Shown here: positions 1 to 8,499 of the stretch, piece by piece | How positions within the stretch are numbered: position 1 is the stretch's first letter | Layout of the letters: each line of letters opens with the position of its first letter | Position numbers and translations under genes: made by a program | Origin: Xylophilus sp. | Lineage (GTDB): Bacteria > Pseudomonadota > Gammaproteobacteria > Burkholderiales > Burkholderiaceae_C | Reading direction: 5' to 3' | Assembly: GCA_009914555.1 (NCBI GenBank) | Contig: WNDY01000036.1 | Location: 1-44,136 of the forward strand | DNA: 44,136 nucleotides | The notes under the pieces: generated by a model | Database searches by the model: none | What the model saw: the letters and a program-made list of their open reading frames with translations, nothing else | What the model was told of the DNA's origin: nothing

Positions 1-87
1 TTGGGGATCGTGGGCAACGCCGCCGTTCGGGCGGCTATCGCTGCGTTCTTCGTTTTCGTCTTGCTCGTCGGCATACATGCTCCTCAT
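1..87 (-). CDS. 5' end of an unidentified gene (runs off the left edge)
   Basis: A leftward reading frame opens with an ATG at 87, with a second in-frame ATG at 78, and stays open to the window edge for 29 codons. The visible N-terminus is hydrophilic and rich in Asp, Glu, Arg and Ser (MYADEQDENEER after the second Met). Between the two ATGs the sequence AGGAG sits only one base before the second start, which is too close for a normal ribosome site; a GAGG lies 12 bases before the first. No signal peptide or recognisable motif is seen. It has the same direction as the T6SS locus, so it could be its next gene. The product cannot be named from 29 residues. Confidence 0.35.
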   Translation of the reverse strand, partial: MRSMYADEQDENEERSDSRPNGGVAHDPQ

Positions 88-273
88 TGACATGCTATGC
101 CTCACACACAAAATTTCGGACAGGCTCGCGGCCCGGACTCGCTCGCGCGCATGACTTCCACCCTCGCCGCGCCCCTGCCGTTCTCGCCGCTGCGGTAACT
201 TTGCTGCGGGCTGGAGACCTGTGCTCCTCCGTGCATCCGGCATTGATTCGCCGGGAAGACCGGCCGCAGGTCA

Positions 274-1455
274 TCAGGAGCCTGCGGTCAAGGTGTCCAG
301 AGCCCGGCGCAGCCGCCGGATGGCGTCTTCATGGGCCGCGGTTTGCGCGCCTCGCCCGTAGGTCGCAGCCTTGCGGATCAGCCGCAGCTGCTCGCGTTGC
401 AGCCGGTCCTTCAGCCGTCCGGCGCGCCGGCCGTATCGCCTGCGGACATCGTGCCGCGCCTGGATGCGCAGCAGCGGCGCGCCCAGGCGGCGCCATTCGT
501 CGTCGCGGATGAGTTCGCGCTCGGGCACGAAATACGCGGCCAGCGCATGCAGGTAGGCGCCGTTCTCGTCGGCGGCGATGCGCCAGACCAGGGCCGCGGC
601 CAGCACCACCGGCAGGCCCTTGGCGAGCGACAGCAGCGCCACGCTGGCATAGCCGTCGTCGAGCATCTGTTCGAGCAGGGGCGAATTCCAGACGAAGTGC
701 AGCGCCCAGGCCAGCGCGAAGAAGGCCACCGCCACCGCCAGCCGGCGCGCCAGGCAGCGCTGCGGATGCAGCAGATACCAGGCGATGCCGTACGACGCGA
801 TGGTCGTGAACGCCGCGTGCGACCACAGGCCGGCCAGCACGCCGCGCACCAGCAGGTTGAGCAGCACCGGCGCGACCTGCGCCTCCAGCGGGAAGCGCAG
901 GGCGGCGCTCACGGTGTAGCTCAGGTTCTCGACCACCTGGAAGCCGAGCCCGGCCATCGCGCCCACGACCAGCACCGACAGATGGGTCTGGAACTGGTTG
1001 CGCGCGACCAGGATCAGCAGCCACACGCCGGCGAGCTTCAGGAATTCCTCGGTGCTCGGCCCGGCGAGGGCCGGGCCCCAGGCGGCGGCGAACTCCGGCG
1101 ACACCAGCTTGCTGCACAGGCTCTGGAACGCCGCGTTGGCCGGCGCCGCGAAGTAGACCGCGCCCAGCCCGCCCCAGCCGAAGGTCAGGACGAAGGCCTC
1201 GGGCGGATGCTGCTCCAGCAGTTCGAACCGGCGCAGCAACTGCACGAACAGGAGGGTGTAGCCGCCCCAGGCCAGCAGCCCCAGGCCGACCGTCAGCGGC
1301 ACCACCGCCAGCCCCAGCGAGAACGTGCGGGCCGTGTAGAACAGGCCGTTGAGGATCAGGACCGACAGCGCCCAGAACGCCGCGCGGCGCGGCTGGAGGA
1401 ACGAGTCGGTGCCGACGGGCCAGGCCGGCTGCGGGTCGAAGGACGGCACGCTCAC
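274..1455 (-). CDS. PrsW-family intramembrane metalloprotease
   Basis: The 393-residue product is a multi-pass membrane protein with about eight hydrophobic segments. It carries the PrsW/CAAX-like protease signatures: EEFLK at residues 136-140 (EExxK), GFQVVEN at 171-177, a conserved His in the next membrane helix (WSHAAF), and LHFVWN near residue 240. PrsW proteases cleave membrane substrates within the bilayer; in Bacillus the known substrate is the anti-sigma factor RsiW, and the substrate here is unknown. The last 70 or so residues are Arg-rich and cytosolic. Start choice: the GTG at 1455 overlaps the stop of the upstream gene (GTGA), and upstream codons in this frame belong to a shadow of that gene. 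It is the last full gene of the T6SS-oriented run; a role in the T6SS is only inferred from position. Confidence 0.85.
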   Translation of the reverse strand: MSVPSFDPQPAWPVGTDSFLQPRRAAFWALSVLILNGLFYTARTFSLGLAVVPLTVGLGLLAWGGYTLLFVQLLRRFELLEQHPPEAFVLTFGWGGLGAVYFAAPANAAFQSLCSKLVSPEFAAAWGPALAGPSTEEFLKLAGVWLLILVARNQFQTHLSVLVVGAMAGLGFQVVENLSYTVSAALRFPLEAQVAPVLLNLLVRGVLAGLWSHAAFTTIASYGIAWYLLHPQRCLARRLAVAVAFFALAWALHFVWNSPLLEQMLDDGYASVALLSLAKGLPVVLAAALVWRIAADENGAYLHALAAYFVPERELIRDDEWRRLGAPLLRIQARHDVRRRYGRRAGRLKDRLQREQLRLIRKAATYGRGAQTAAHEDAIRRLRRALDTLTAGS

Positions 1456-2012
1456 GCCGGGGCACCGATGTCCATCGAGTCCACCATCCGGCGCGCGTCC
1501 ATGAGCGCCTCGTCGAGCCCGTCGCCGGGGCCGTAGCAGTCGATCTGCGCCAGCAGCCGCCGCCGCAGGTCGACCACCTGCCAGAAGCGGCCGTTGCGTC
1601 GGGAGCCGTAGTAGGCGAAGGTGCTGCCTTCGAGTCCCCAGGCGTTGAAGAAGGCCGAGGGTTCGCCCTCGATCCGCAGGCCCTGGCCGCGCTCCATCAG
1701 CCGGCGCTGGCGCACCACGGGGCCGTCGGGCCCGCCGGCCCACTCGCCGAGCGTCACCACGAAGCGGTGGCTTGTCTTGAACAGCACCAGCGTCCGGCCG
1801 GGCCGCGAGCGCGATACGTCCATGCGCCAGCCGTCGGCCGGCACGAAGCGCACCTGGCCGATCTCCACCGTCCGGCCGGCGGGCAGCGCCCAGTCGCCGG
1901 GCGTATGGCGGTCCCAGAACACCAGCCCGCCGACGTAGGCCGCGATGGCGAGCAGCACCGCCAGCGTGCCGGGCCAAGTGCGGTACGGTACGCGGCGGAT
2001 CGGATGGGTCAT
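1452..2012 (-). CDS. hypothetical membrane-anchored protein
   Basis: Unrecognised product of 186 residues. It has one N-terminal membrane segment (about residues 12-30, LAVLLAIAAYVGGLVFW) followed by a soluble domain of about 150 residues that is probably periplasmic. The domain begins PAGRTVEIGQVRFVPADGW, which looks like the start of a small beta-rich lipoprotein-like fold. I chose ATG 2012 because the 34 codons upstream are low-complexity Arg/Pro/Ala typical of non-coding GC-rich frames. The stop overlaps the start of the PrsW protease gene by four bases, so the two proteins are probably made together, possibly as protease and partner or substrate (inference). Confidence 0.7.
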   Translation of the reverse strand: MTHPIRRVPYRTWPGTLAVLLAIAAYVGGLVFWDRHTPGDWALPAGRTVEIGQVRFVPADGWRMDVSRSRPGRTLVLFKTSHRFVVTLGEWAGGPDGPVVRQRRLMERGQGLRIEGEPSAFFNAWGLEGSTFAYYGSRRNGRFWQVVDLRRRLLAQIDCYGPGDGLDEALMDARRMVDSMDIGAPA

Positions 2013-2148
2013 GCGGCGATTCTGCCCAACGCGCGGCCCGGCCCGAGAAGATGTGCGGGCCTCGGCCGGCCGCGAGGCGGGCGGCCATCCGGTGCGGCAC
2101 GAAACAACAGGCAAAGAACAGGAGCGCCAGCGCGCGGACTGCGCCCGC

Positions 2149-2286
2149 TCAGAGCCGGCCGGTGCGCAGGCTGTATTGCCGCGACGCGGCCGTTTCCACC
2201 AGGTCGAACAGGGCCTTGGCAGAGTCGGAATGCCGGGCAGCGAGGATGCTGATCTGATCCGGTTGGTGGTTCGGTGGGCCGGCCAT
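2149..2286 (-). CDS. small ORF directly after tssA (45 aa)
   Basis: A 45-residue reading frame begins MAGPPNHQPDQISILAARH and contains a predicted amphipathic helix (AKALFDLVETAASRQYSL). The ATG at 2286 has GGAG six bases upstream. An in-frame ATG at 2316 overlaps the tssA stop (ATGA) and would give 55 residues, so translation may be coupled to tssA either way. No family is recognised. Composition is less Arg/Ala-biased than shadow frames nearby, and a good Shine-Dalgarno plus coupling support a real gene. It could still be chance; conservation in relatives would decide. Confidence 0.45.
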   Translation of the reverse strand: MAGPPNHQPDQISILAARHSDSAKALFDLVETAASRQYSLRTGRL

Positions 2287-2312
2287 GATGCGCTCCGGAG
2301 GGGTCGTGGGTT

Positions 2313-3452
2313 TCATTCCTGCCGCAGTCCCAGCATCGAGAAGTAGCGGTTGAGGTCGCCTTCCTCGCGCAGCACCTCCTGCATCAGCTCGGGCAGCGGC
2401 AGGCGGCCCCAGGTGACGGCGCGGCGGATCAGGTAGGGCGTGGGGCTGTGGGGCTCGGTGCGCTGCAGGTACTCGGCCACGCGCTCCAGCAGCCGGTAGG
2501 CGTCGCTGCGGCTGGCGATCGGGCTGTCGGGCGAAGGCAGGGCCGCGCCTGGGCCGGCGGGGGGGAGGTTGTCGCTCATATACACTGGAGGGGTATCACT
2601 TGGTGGCCTGCCATCTTCGGTCGCACTGGGCGTATACCCCAGGTCTTGCGGGGGAGCGGCGGCGCCGCGCGGATCGCGGTCGCCGAGCAGGCTGCGCACG
2701 GCCAGGCGCAGTTGGCCCAGCGTGTCCGCGGTCTTGGAGAGGCTGGGCGAGTCGGCGCCCAGGCGCTCGTCGAGCACGCCGGCCAGGGCCTGCCAGGCCG
2801 ACCCGGTCTCGATCAGCGCCTCGTCGAGCGCGACCAGCGCCCACGGGTCGCGCGCCGCCTGCTCCAGGATCTCGGCGCGGCTGGCCGGCGGTGCCGAGTC
2901 GAAGCGGACGGCGCCGCCGCACTCCGCGGCCATCGCCCGCTGCCAGTCGTAGAGCCGGATGTAGGGCGGCACTGCGTCGGGCCAGGGCACGATGGGCAGG
3001 TGCAGCAGCAGCGTCTGGGCCAGGGCCTCGCTGGCCCAGACCAGCGGTGCGGTGCGCGTCTCGGTGTCGCCGTCGATGCGCGGATGGACGTCGTCCCAGA
3101 AGCCTTCGGCCAGCGCCAGCAGCAGCCGGGCACCGGCCAGCAGGCCGCGCACGCCGTGGCGGTGCAGCCAAGCCTCGGCCAGCCAGGCGGCGACCTGCAG
3201 GTCCTTGCTGCGCTCCGACAGGACGGTTTCGCAGAGCACCTCGGCGGCGCGCCAGTCGGCCTTCTTGAGCGGGCGCGTCCATTCGCCCATGGGCAGCGAG
3301 GCGTCGTCCTCGGTGCGGGCCTCGCGGATGCGGGCGAAGACCGGGTCGTAGCGCAGCGACGGGCCGGTCGGGCCGTCGCCGCCTTCGAGCGGCGCGACCA
3401 GCGGCGCCAGGTCGGGCGCGAAGTAGGTGTCGGGTTCGGGGTAGGCGGCCAT
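2313..3452 (-). CDS. tssA: T6SS baseplate/cap protein TssA
   Basis: TssA organises assembly of the baseplate and tail sheath in the cytoplasm. The 379-residue product has the ImpA N-terminal domain at about residues 8-130, including LRYDPVFARIREART, LPMGEW, KKADW and SKDLQVAAWLAEAW, all diagnostic. The C-terminal end carries EPHSPTPYLIRRAVTWG, typical of the short ImpA/TssA class. The middle (about 240-300) is a Pro/Ser/Thr-rich linker of lower GC that contains a pair of TATAC-type motifs seen elsewhere in this locus (2578-2640). The ATG at 3452 overlaps the tssM stop by one base (TGATG), so it is translated after tssM. Confidence 0.95.
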   Translation of the reverse strand: MAAYPEPDTYFAPDLAPLVAPLEGGDGPTGPSLRYDPVFARIREARTEDDASLPMGEWTRPLKKADWRAAEVLCETVLSERSKDLQVAAWLAEAWLHRHGVRGLLAGARLLLALAEGFWDDVHPRIDGDTETRTAPLVWASEALAQTLLLHLPIVPWPDAVPPYIRLYDWQRAMAAECGGAVRFDSAPPASRAEILEQAARDPWALVALDEALIETGSAWQALAGVLDERLGADSPSLSKTADTLGQLRLAVRSLLGDRDPRGAAAPPQDLGYTPSATEDGRPPSDTPPVYMSDNLPPAGPGAALPSPDSPIASRSDAYRLLERVAEYLQRTEPHSPTPYLIRRAVTWGRLPLPELMQEVLREEGDLNRYFSMLGLRQE

Positions 3453-6400
3453 CAGGGAAGATTCCACTCGGGGGCACGGGCGAGGAACACGGCGGGCCAG
3501 ACCAGCGGCGTCTTCTTGCCCGCGGGCGTGAAGCCGATGCGCAGGAACACGCGGCCGCGGCCGCCGGCCGGCACCAGGGCCGCGTCGCCGGCCGACTGCG
3601 CCGCGAGCGGGAACTCCAAGCGCAGCACCTGGCTGCGGCCGTCGCCGCGCTGGCCGGCCTCGGCGTCGCGCTGGCGCTGCACGAAGGTGAACAGCGCCCA
3701 CGGGTCGGTGAAGCGCCAGGTCAGGCTGCGGCCGTCGGTGGAGAGCAGCGCCTGCTGCGCGTCGGCGCGGGCGATGAGCGGCGAGTCCTTGGCGATGCGC
3801 AGCGTCAGCGCGATCGGCGTGCCATATTCCCAGTGCAGCGGCCGCGGCGCGTCGCGCAGGCGCAGCGCCTGGTCGCCGACCTCCAGCGTCCAGTCGATGA
3901 TCTTGCTGCCCTCGATCTCGGCCGCGGTGTTGGCGCGGAAGTCCACCGCCAGGTCGTAGCCGGGCACGGCGCCTTCCTCGCCCGGGTAGAGCGGCGCGAG
4001 GAAGTCGCGCACCCGCTCGAACTGGGCGACGAAGCGGCGCGCCGCCTGGCCCGGCACGGCGAAGCGGGTGTTGCCGTCCACGCGCGTTTCCTTGAGCGCC
4101 TTGGCCACCGGGTCGAGGGCCTGGAGCATTTCGCCGACCTCCTGCGGATCGGCCACCTGGAACTCGCGGGCCGAGGCGGGCGCGGTGCCGAACGGATGGC
4201 GGCCGGCCAGCGTGCGGTTGAAGCGCTCGGCATAGCGTGTCCACTGGTCCTGCTGGTCGCGCCAGTGCAGCTCGAAGCAGCGCGCCAGCAGCGCGTTGTA
4301 GATCTGCACGTGGCGCTCGCCGAAGTAGTCGCCGGTGCGGCCCGCCGGCGCCTTGCCGACGAGGCGGGCGGCGCAGGTCTCGCGGTCGGCCTCGGCGCCG
4401 GTGGTGGCCAGGAACTGCTCCAGCAGCAGCAGGCTGCTGTTGGGGTTCTTCAGGCGGTAGCGCTCCAGGTCGCGGTCGATGGCCTGCCAGCGCTGGGCCA
4501 GCACCGAGCCGGCGCCGGCACCGTCGAGCGCGGCGATGTAGGTCTCGGCCAGCCTGCCGAGCGCCTCGGCGCGGCTGAACTGCTGCGACAGGTAGGCCGC
4601 GAGCGAGGCCGCATCGGGCGCGCCGAAGGCCGCCAGGGCCGGGCCGCGCTCGCCGCGCCAGGCCTGGAAGTCACGGCCGCGCATGGTGTAGAGCTCCGAC
4701 TGGCCGAAGGCCTCGTCCACCAGCCGCAGGTGCTCCAGCGCGTCCTGCGAGGCCAGGGCGCGCAGGGACTCGGCGCGGTTGGGCGCGCCAAGCTCGGTCA
4801 GCAGCGACTGGATCTTGCCCAGGCGCTGGCGGGCCGCGTCGAACGCTGCGGCCTGGCCGTCGGCCGCGGCCAGCGCGTTGGACGGGCGCACCGTGTCGAT
4901 CGTGGCGGCCTCGGCCACCTGGTCGGTGACGAGCTGGGCGAACTGGGCGTTCAGCGCGGCCTCCACGCCGGGCCGTGCGGCTGGCGGGAAGGCGGCCAGC
5001 CCCTCGGCCGCGTAGCGCTTGCGCTGCTCGCCCAGGGCCAGCGCGGCGTCGAGCCGCGCCAGGTCCCAGGCGATGACCGAGCGCGCCGGCAGCGCGGGCA
5101 GGTCGCGGTCGCGCGCGGCGCCGACGAAGGGCTGGTTGAGCAGGCCGGTGAGCGCGTCGCGCAGCGCGACGCGGTCGGGCGCCAGGACGAAGCGGCCGTC
5201 CTTGTCGTTCCAGACGATGCCCGGCTGCGGGCCGCCGAAGCGCAGGTTGAACTCGGCGCGCAGCTTCTGGAAGTCGTCCTGCGTACGCTCGCGCACCCGG
5301 TCGGCCGAATCCTGGCCGAGCAGGCGGTTGGCGGCGATGCGGGTGAGCGTCTGCTCCCAGGCCGGTCCCCAGGCCAGCACGGGTTGGCGCATCCAGCCGC
5401 CCTTGCCGGTGGCGATCAGATCCTCCTGGTTCTTGATCGCGGCGACGGTGTCGCGCCAGCCGGCCACCGTGCGGTGGAAGTCGGCGGCCGCGCCCGCGCC
5501 CGCGCCGCCGGCCGGCAGCTGGCGGGCCAGCAGCACCTGCTCGGAGGCGATCAGCGCGTTACCCGAGAACAGGCGCGCACCCAGCGCGGCGGCGCTGCGG
5601 TCGAGCGCGCAGCGCAGCGCGTCCTGCACGGGCGGCAGCGGGATCACGAGCGCGCCGCCGTCGGCCGCAGCCAGGCGGAAGTAGCGCAGGCTGCGGCCCA
5701 CATCGACCGGCAGCTCGGCGCCGAGGGCGAAGCGCACGGCGATGCGCAGGTCCTCTGCATTGGTGGCCGCGCCCTGGCGCAGGCGGTCGATGGCGGCCAG
5801 GGCGGCGTCGATCTGGTCCACGTTTGCCAGATAGCGCTGGAGCGCGGCGAACTCGGGCTGGTCCTCGGGCTGCAGGCCGCTGCCGCGCGGCGCGTCGGCC
5901 ACGGCGCGCAAGCTCGGCGGCAGCGTGCAGGCCGCGCCAGCGATGAGGCCGCCGCCGACCACGTCCTGCTCCACGCCGCTTTGCTGGGCCACGCGGGCCA
6001 GCAGCTCGCGGCGCAGCGTGGTCACGGCGATGTCGCCGAACTCGCGTTCGATGCGCTCGATGACGCGCTCGTTGAGGTCGTCGAACACGCGCCAGGAGCC
6101 CGGCATGAAGACCGAATGCGTGCCCTCGGTGCGCAGCCGCTCGTTCATCGCCAGCAGCGCCAGCGCCTTGTTGCGGTACCAGGCGGCCGGAATGGCCTCG
6201 CCGCGCTGCACCGCGCGGTTGCGGTAGAGCGCGTCGTTCTGCAGCTCGGCCAGCGCCGCTACCAGCGTCTGGTTGTGCACGTGCAGCTGCCAGGTCGCCA
6301 CGCCCAGGCCGATGGCCCAGCCGCCGAGGAAGAGCACGCCGCCCCAGCGCAGCACGCGGTGCGTCAGCGGGCGCGCGAGCGCCTGCGTGCGCGACGGACG

Positions 6401-7555
6401 GGTCAGGCCGTATTCGAGAAAGACCTTCTTCTCGAACAGGTCGCGCAGGAAGGCCGGCTGGCGCATCAGCTGCGAGATCAGGTCGCCGCCGGGCGCCACG
6501 TCGCCGACCGCGTCGGCCGCCAGCGCCGCCGCGTCGCTGTGCTCGATGGCCGCTACGGCCTGGGCCGATTCGCCGGCGTCGCCCGTGAGGTAGATGCCGC
6601 GGAAGAAGAAGAGCTCGTGGTAGGCGCTCGGGCGCATCAGCTCGTCCACGTAGAGCTGGAGCTGCGCATGCAGCGCCTCCACGCGCGCCGGCAGCAGCAG
6701 CGCGGCGCCGGCATCACCCGGCGGCACGGCGCTGGCGAACAGCTCGGCCGAGGTGTCGGAGATGGAGCGCACCACGGTGCCCATGGCCTCGTCCACCCAC
6801 GACGACTGGTAGGTGGTCGACAGGTCGTAGGGCGACGACCAGCCCAGCATGCTCGCGCGCATCGGCTCGGGCAGCGCGCAGGCGAAGGCCGAGAAGCCCG
6901 GCACCTGCTCGGCGCCGGTCACCAGCACGTAGACCGCGAAGCGCATGGCGAAGCGGTTCTGCGCGAGCCAGAGCCTGCGGTGGGCCAGCTTGGCGCGCTT
7001 GGAGAGTTCGAGCCGGCCGTCGGCGCTGTCGTCGGCCAGCAGCGCGGCCGGGACGGTGACGACGACCGAGTCGAACGGGCGCTGCGGCCGGTAGGCGCGG
7101 CACAGGCTCAGGAACTCGTCCCAGGGCTTCTCGGAGGCGTCGTCGTCGTCGGGCGAGCCGAGGTAGGCGCCCTGGATGTCGATCACCACGCCGCGGTCGA
7201 AGAAGTTCCACGCGATGCCCTGGGTGGCGGCGGCCGAGGCCGATTCGGTCGAGAGCGCGCTGGCCACGCCGGACTGCGCGATCGGCAGCGGGCGGTGGTC
7301 GTCGCCTTCGTTCAATACCATGATCCAGGGGATGCCGTAGCGGTCGGCGCGCGAGGCGATGTTGCCCTCGATGAGCTCGACCGCCTGGCGGAACGAGCTG
7401 CGCAGCGAGTCGAAGCGGATGCGCGCGACCTTGGGGTCGGCCGACGGCTTGGCGTGCGAGCGACGCGCGGCGAAGTACAGCACCAGGCCGAGCACGATCA
7501 GCACGATGACCGTGAGTACCGCGATGGAGAGGAGGAACAGCGAGTCCGTCAGCAT
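3452..7555 (-). CDS. tssM: T6SS inner-membrane complex protein TssM (IcmF)
   Basis: TssM spans the inner membrane and, with TssL and the lipoprotein TssJ, forms the channel that anchors the T6SS tail. The 1367-residue protein has an N-terminal membrane helix (residues 5-29), a cytoplasmic IcmF-type domain (about 45-390), a second helix near 403-422 and a large periplasmic region to the C-terminus, which ends in the TssJ-binding beta domain. Two membrane helices are visible rather than the usual three. At residues 76-97, where many TssMs have a Walker A loop after PW, the sequence is PWIMVLNEGDDHRPLP, so the GxxGxGKT loop is absent. Some TssM lineages are known to lack it. It is a little longer than the usual 1100-1300 residues. 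It lies 7 bases after tssL. Confidence 0.96.
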   Translation of the reverse strand: MLTDSLFLLSIAVLTVIVLIVLGLVLYFAARRSHAKPSADPKVARIRFDSLRSSFRQAVELIEGNIASRADRYGIPWIMVLNEGDDHRPLPIAQSGVASALSTESASAAATQGIAWNFFDRGVVIDIQGAYLGSPDDDDASEKPWDEFLSLCRAYRPQRPFDSVVVTVPAALLADDSADGRLELSKRAKLAHRRLWLAQNRFAMRFAVYVLVTGAEQVPGFSAFACALPEPMRASMLGWSSPYDLSTTYQSSWVDEAMGTVVRSISDTSAELFASAVPPGDAGAALLLPARVEALHAQLQLYVDELMRPSAYHELFFFRGIYLTGDAGESAQAVAAIEHSDAAALAADAVGDVAPGGDLISQLMRQPAFLRDLFEKKVFLEYGLTRPSRTQALARPLTHRVLRWGGVLFLGGWAIGLGVATWQLHVHNQTLVAALAELQNDALYRNRAVQRGEAIPAAWYRNKALALLAMNERLRTEGTHSVFMPGSWRVFDDLNERVIERIEREFGDIAVTTLRRELLARVAQQSGVEQDVVGGGLIAGAACTLPPSLRAVADAPRGSGLQPEDQPEFAALQRYLANVDQIDAALAAIDRLRQGAATNAEDLRIAVRFALGAELPVDVGRSLRYFRLAAADGGALVIPLPPVQDALRCALDRSAAALGARLFSGNALIASEQVLLARQLPAGGAGAGAAADFHRTVAGWRDTVAAIKNQEDLIATGKGGWMRQPVLAWGPAWEQTLTRIAANRLLGQDSADRVRERTQDDFQKLRAEFNLRFGGPQPGIVWNDKDGRFVLAPDRVALRDALTGLLNQPFVGAARDRDLPALPARSVIAWDLARLDAALALGEQRKRYAAEGLAAFPPAARPGVEAALNAQFAQLVTDQVAEAATIDTVRPSNALAAADGQAAAFDAARQRLGKIQSLLTELGAPNRAESLRALASQDALEHLRLVDEAFGQSELYTMRGRDFQAWRGERGPALAAFGAPDAASLAAYLSQQFSRAEALGRLAETYIAALDGAGAGSVLAQRWQAIDRDLERYRLKNPNSSLLLLEQFLATTGAEADRETCAARLVGKAPAGRTGDYFGERHVQIYNALLARCFELHWRDQQDQWTRYAERFNRTLAGRHPFGTAPASAREFQVADPQEVGEMLQALDPVAKALKETRVDGNTRFAVPGQAARRFVAQFERVRDFLAPLYPGEEGAVPGYDLAVDFRANTAAEIEGSKIIDWTLEVGDQALRLRDAPRPLHWEYGTPIALTLRIAKDSPLIARADAQQALLSTDGRSLTWRFTDPWALFTFVQRQRDAEAGQRGDGRSQVLRLEFPLAAQSAGDAALVPAGGRGRVFLRIGFTPAGKKTPLVWPAVFLARAPEWNLP

Positions 7556-7562
7556 GGCGGCG

Positions 7563-8330
7563 TCAGCGGGTCGATGGGACGGAAGGGGCGGCGGCGCCCG
7601 GCTGCTGCAGCACCTGGCGCACCGGCCAGGACTGCCACAGCCACAGCAGCTCGGAGACGGCCAGCAGCGCCGCCAGCGAGAGCAGGAAGACCACGCTCCA
7701 GCGGCTCAGCGTGGGCAGCTTGCGCGGCGCGATGTGCGACAGCGTGCTCGCATAGGCGCGCTCGGAGACCACGCGGTCGCGGCCCGACAGGTCGGCTTGG
7801 CGCTGGTAGACGAACTGGAACAACTCCTCGCGCAGCCCGCGCAGACGCGCGTCCTCCCCGGTGCCGCGGTACTTGCCCTCGAAGCCGAGCGCCAGCGTGA
7901 AGAGGTAGAGCCGCGCGAGGTCGCGCCGCGAGGGCTCGCGCTCGGACAGCAGCTCCTCGATGCGGGTGAACACCAGGTCGCCCGCGATGTTGGTGCGAAA
8001 CAGCGCCGATTCGAGCAGGTGCGCCGTCCAGAACTCGCGGCCGATCCAGGGCGTGTTGAGCAGGATCTCGTCGGCCAGCGCCGCCTTGAGGTAGCGCGCG
8101 TCGGCCACGTTCTCGAGTTCGAAGCGGGTGCTCTCGCGGCGCGATTCGAGCGTCTGCAGCTCCAGCAGGTTCTCCAGGTGGCGCGCCAGCGCCGCGGCCA
8201 CAGCGTTCGGGTCGGTCTCGCGTGCATCGGCCGTGCGGTCGCGCGCCCGGATGATCTCGTCGTAGAACGCGCGGAACTGCTGGGTGATGTGGTCGTCGAC
8301 CGCCAGCTCCGCAGTAGGCGTACGTGCCAT
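7563..8330 (-). CDS. tssL: T6SS inner-membrane protein TssL (DotU/IcmH)
   Basis: TssL is the small inner-membrane partner of TssM and contacts the baseplate. The 255-residue product has the DotU cytoplasmic helical bundle, with KAALADEILLNTPWIGREFW and LYLFTLALGFEGKYRG as family signatures, then one C-terminal membrane helix at about residues 212-235 and a short periplasmic tail. There is no C-terminal OmpA/peptidoglycan-binding domain, so anchoring to the wall would have to come from another protein. ATG 8330 is preferred over upstream in-frame starts: it has GGAAGGA about 8 bases upstream, and the upstream codons read like repeat sequence. Confidence 0.95.
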   Translation of the reverse strand: MARTPTAELAVDDHITQQFRAFYDEIIRARDRTADARETDPNAVAAALARHLENLLELQTLESRRESTRFELENVADARYLKAALADEILLNTPWIGREFWTAHLLESALFRTNIAGDLVFTRIEELLSEREPSRRDLARLYLFTLALGFEGKYRGTGEDARLRGLREELFQFVYQRQADLSGRDRVVSERAYASTLSHIAPRKLPTLSRWSVVFLLSLAALLAVSELLWLWQSWPVRQVLQQPGAAAPSVPSTR

Positions 8331-8424
8331 TCTCAGAGTCCTTCCATGACGCGCGATGCGCACAGGGCATGGCGGCCGAGGCCAGCGGACGCCGCGCAAG
8401 GGCCGCCCCGCCGCGCTGGCGCCG

Positions 8425-8486
8425 CCCCCCTTCCCGCAAGCGAAGCGCCGCGAGAGAAGGCGGCAGCGGCAAAGCCGCTCGGGGGG
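8425..8486. repeat. REP-like palindromic element between tssK and tssL
   Basis: The 169-base tssK-tssL gap holds nested inverted repeats. Six C at 8425-8430 can pair with six G at 8481-8486, and AGCGGC-AAA-GCCGCT (8465-8479) forms a perfect inner hairpin. The style (CCCCCCTT ... GGGGGGTT with a GCGAAGCG centre) matches dispersed intergenic palindromes that I recall from Comamonadaceae genomes; other copies would be expected outside this window. In an operon it may stabilise or attenuate the mRNA between tssK and tssL. Confidence 0.55.
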
Positions 8487-8499
8487 TTGTCCTTCATTC

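Noticed and set aside
3833..7900. A 1355-codon open frame antisense to tssM
   Set aside because: It is a GC-rich shadow frame (Arg/Gly/Ala/Val bias, no domain) opposite a clear TssM; similar long antisense frames occur over most T6SS genes here.
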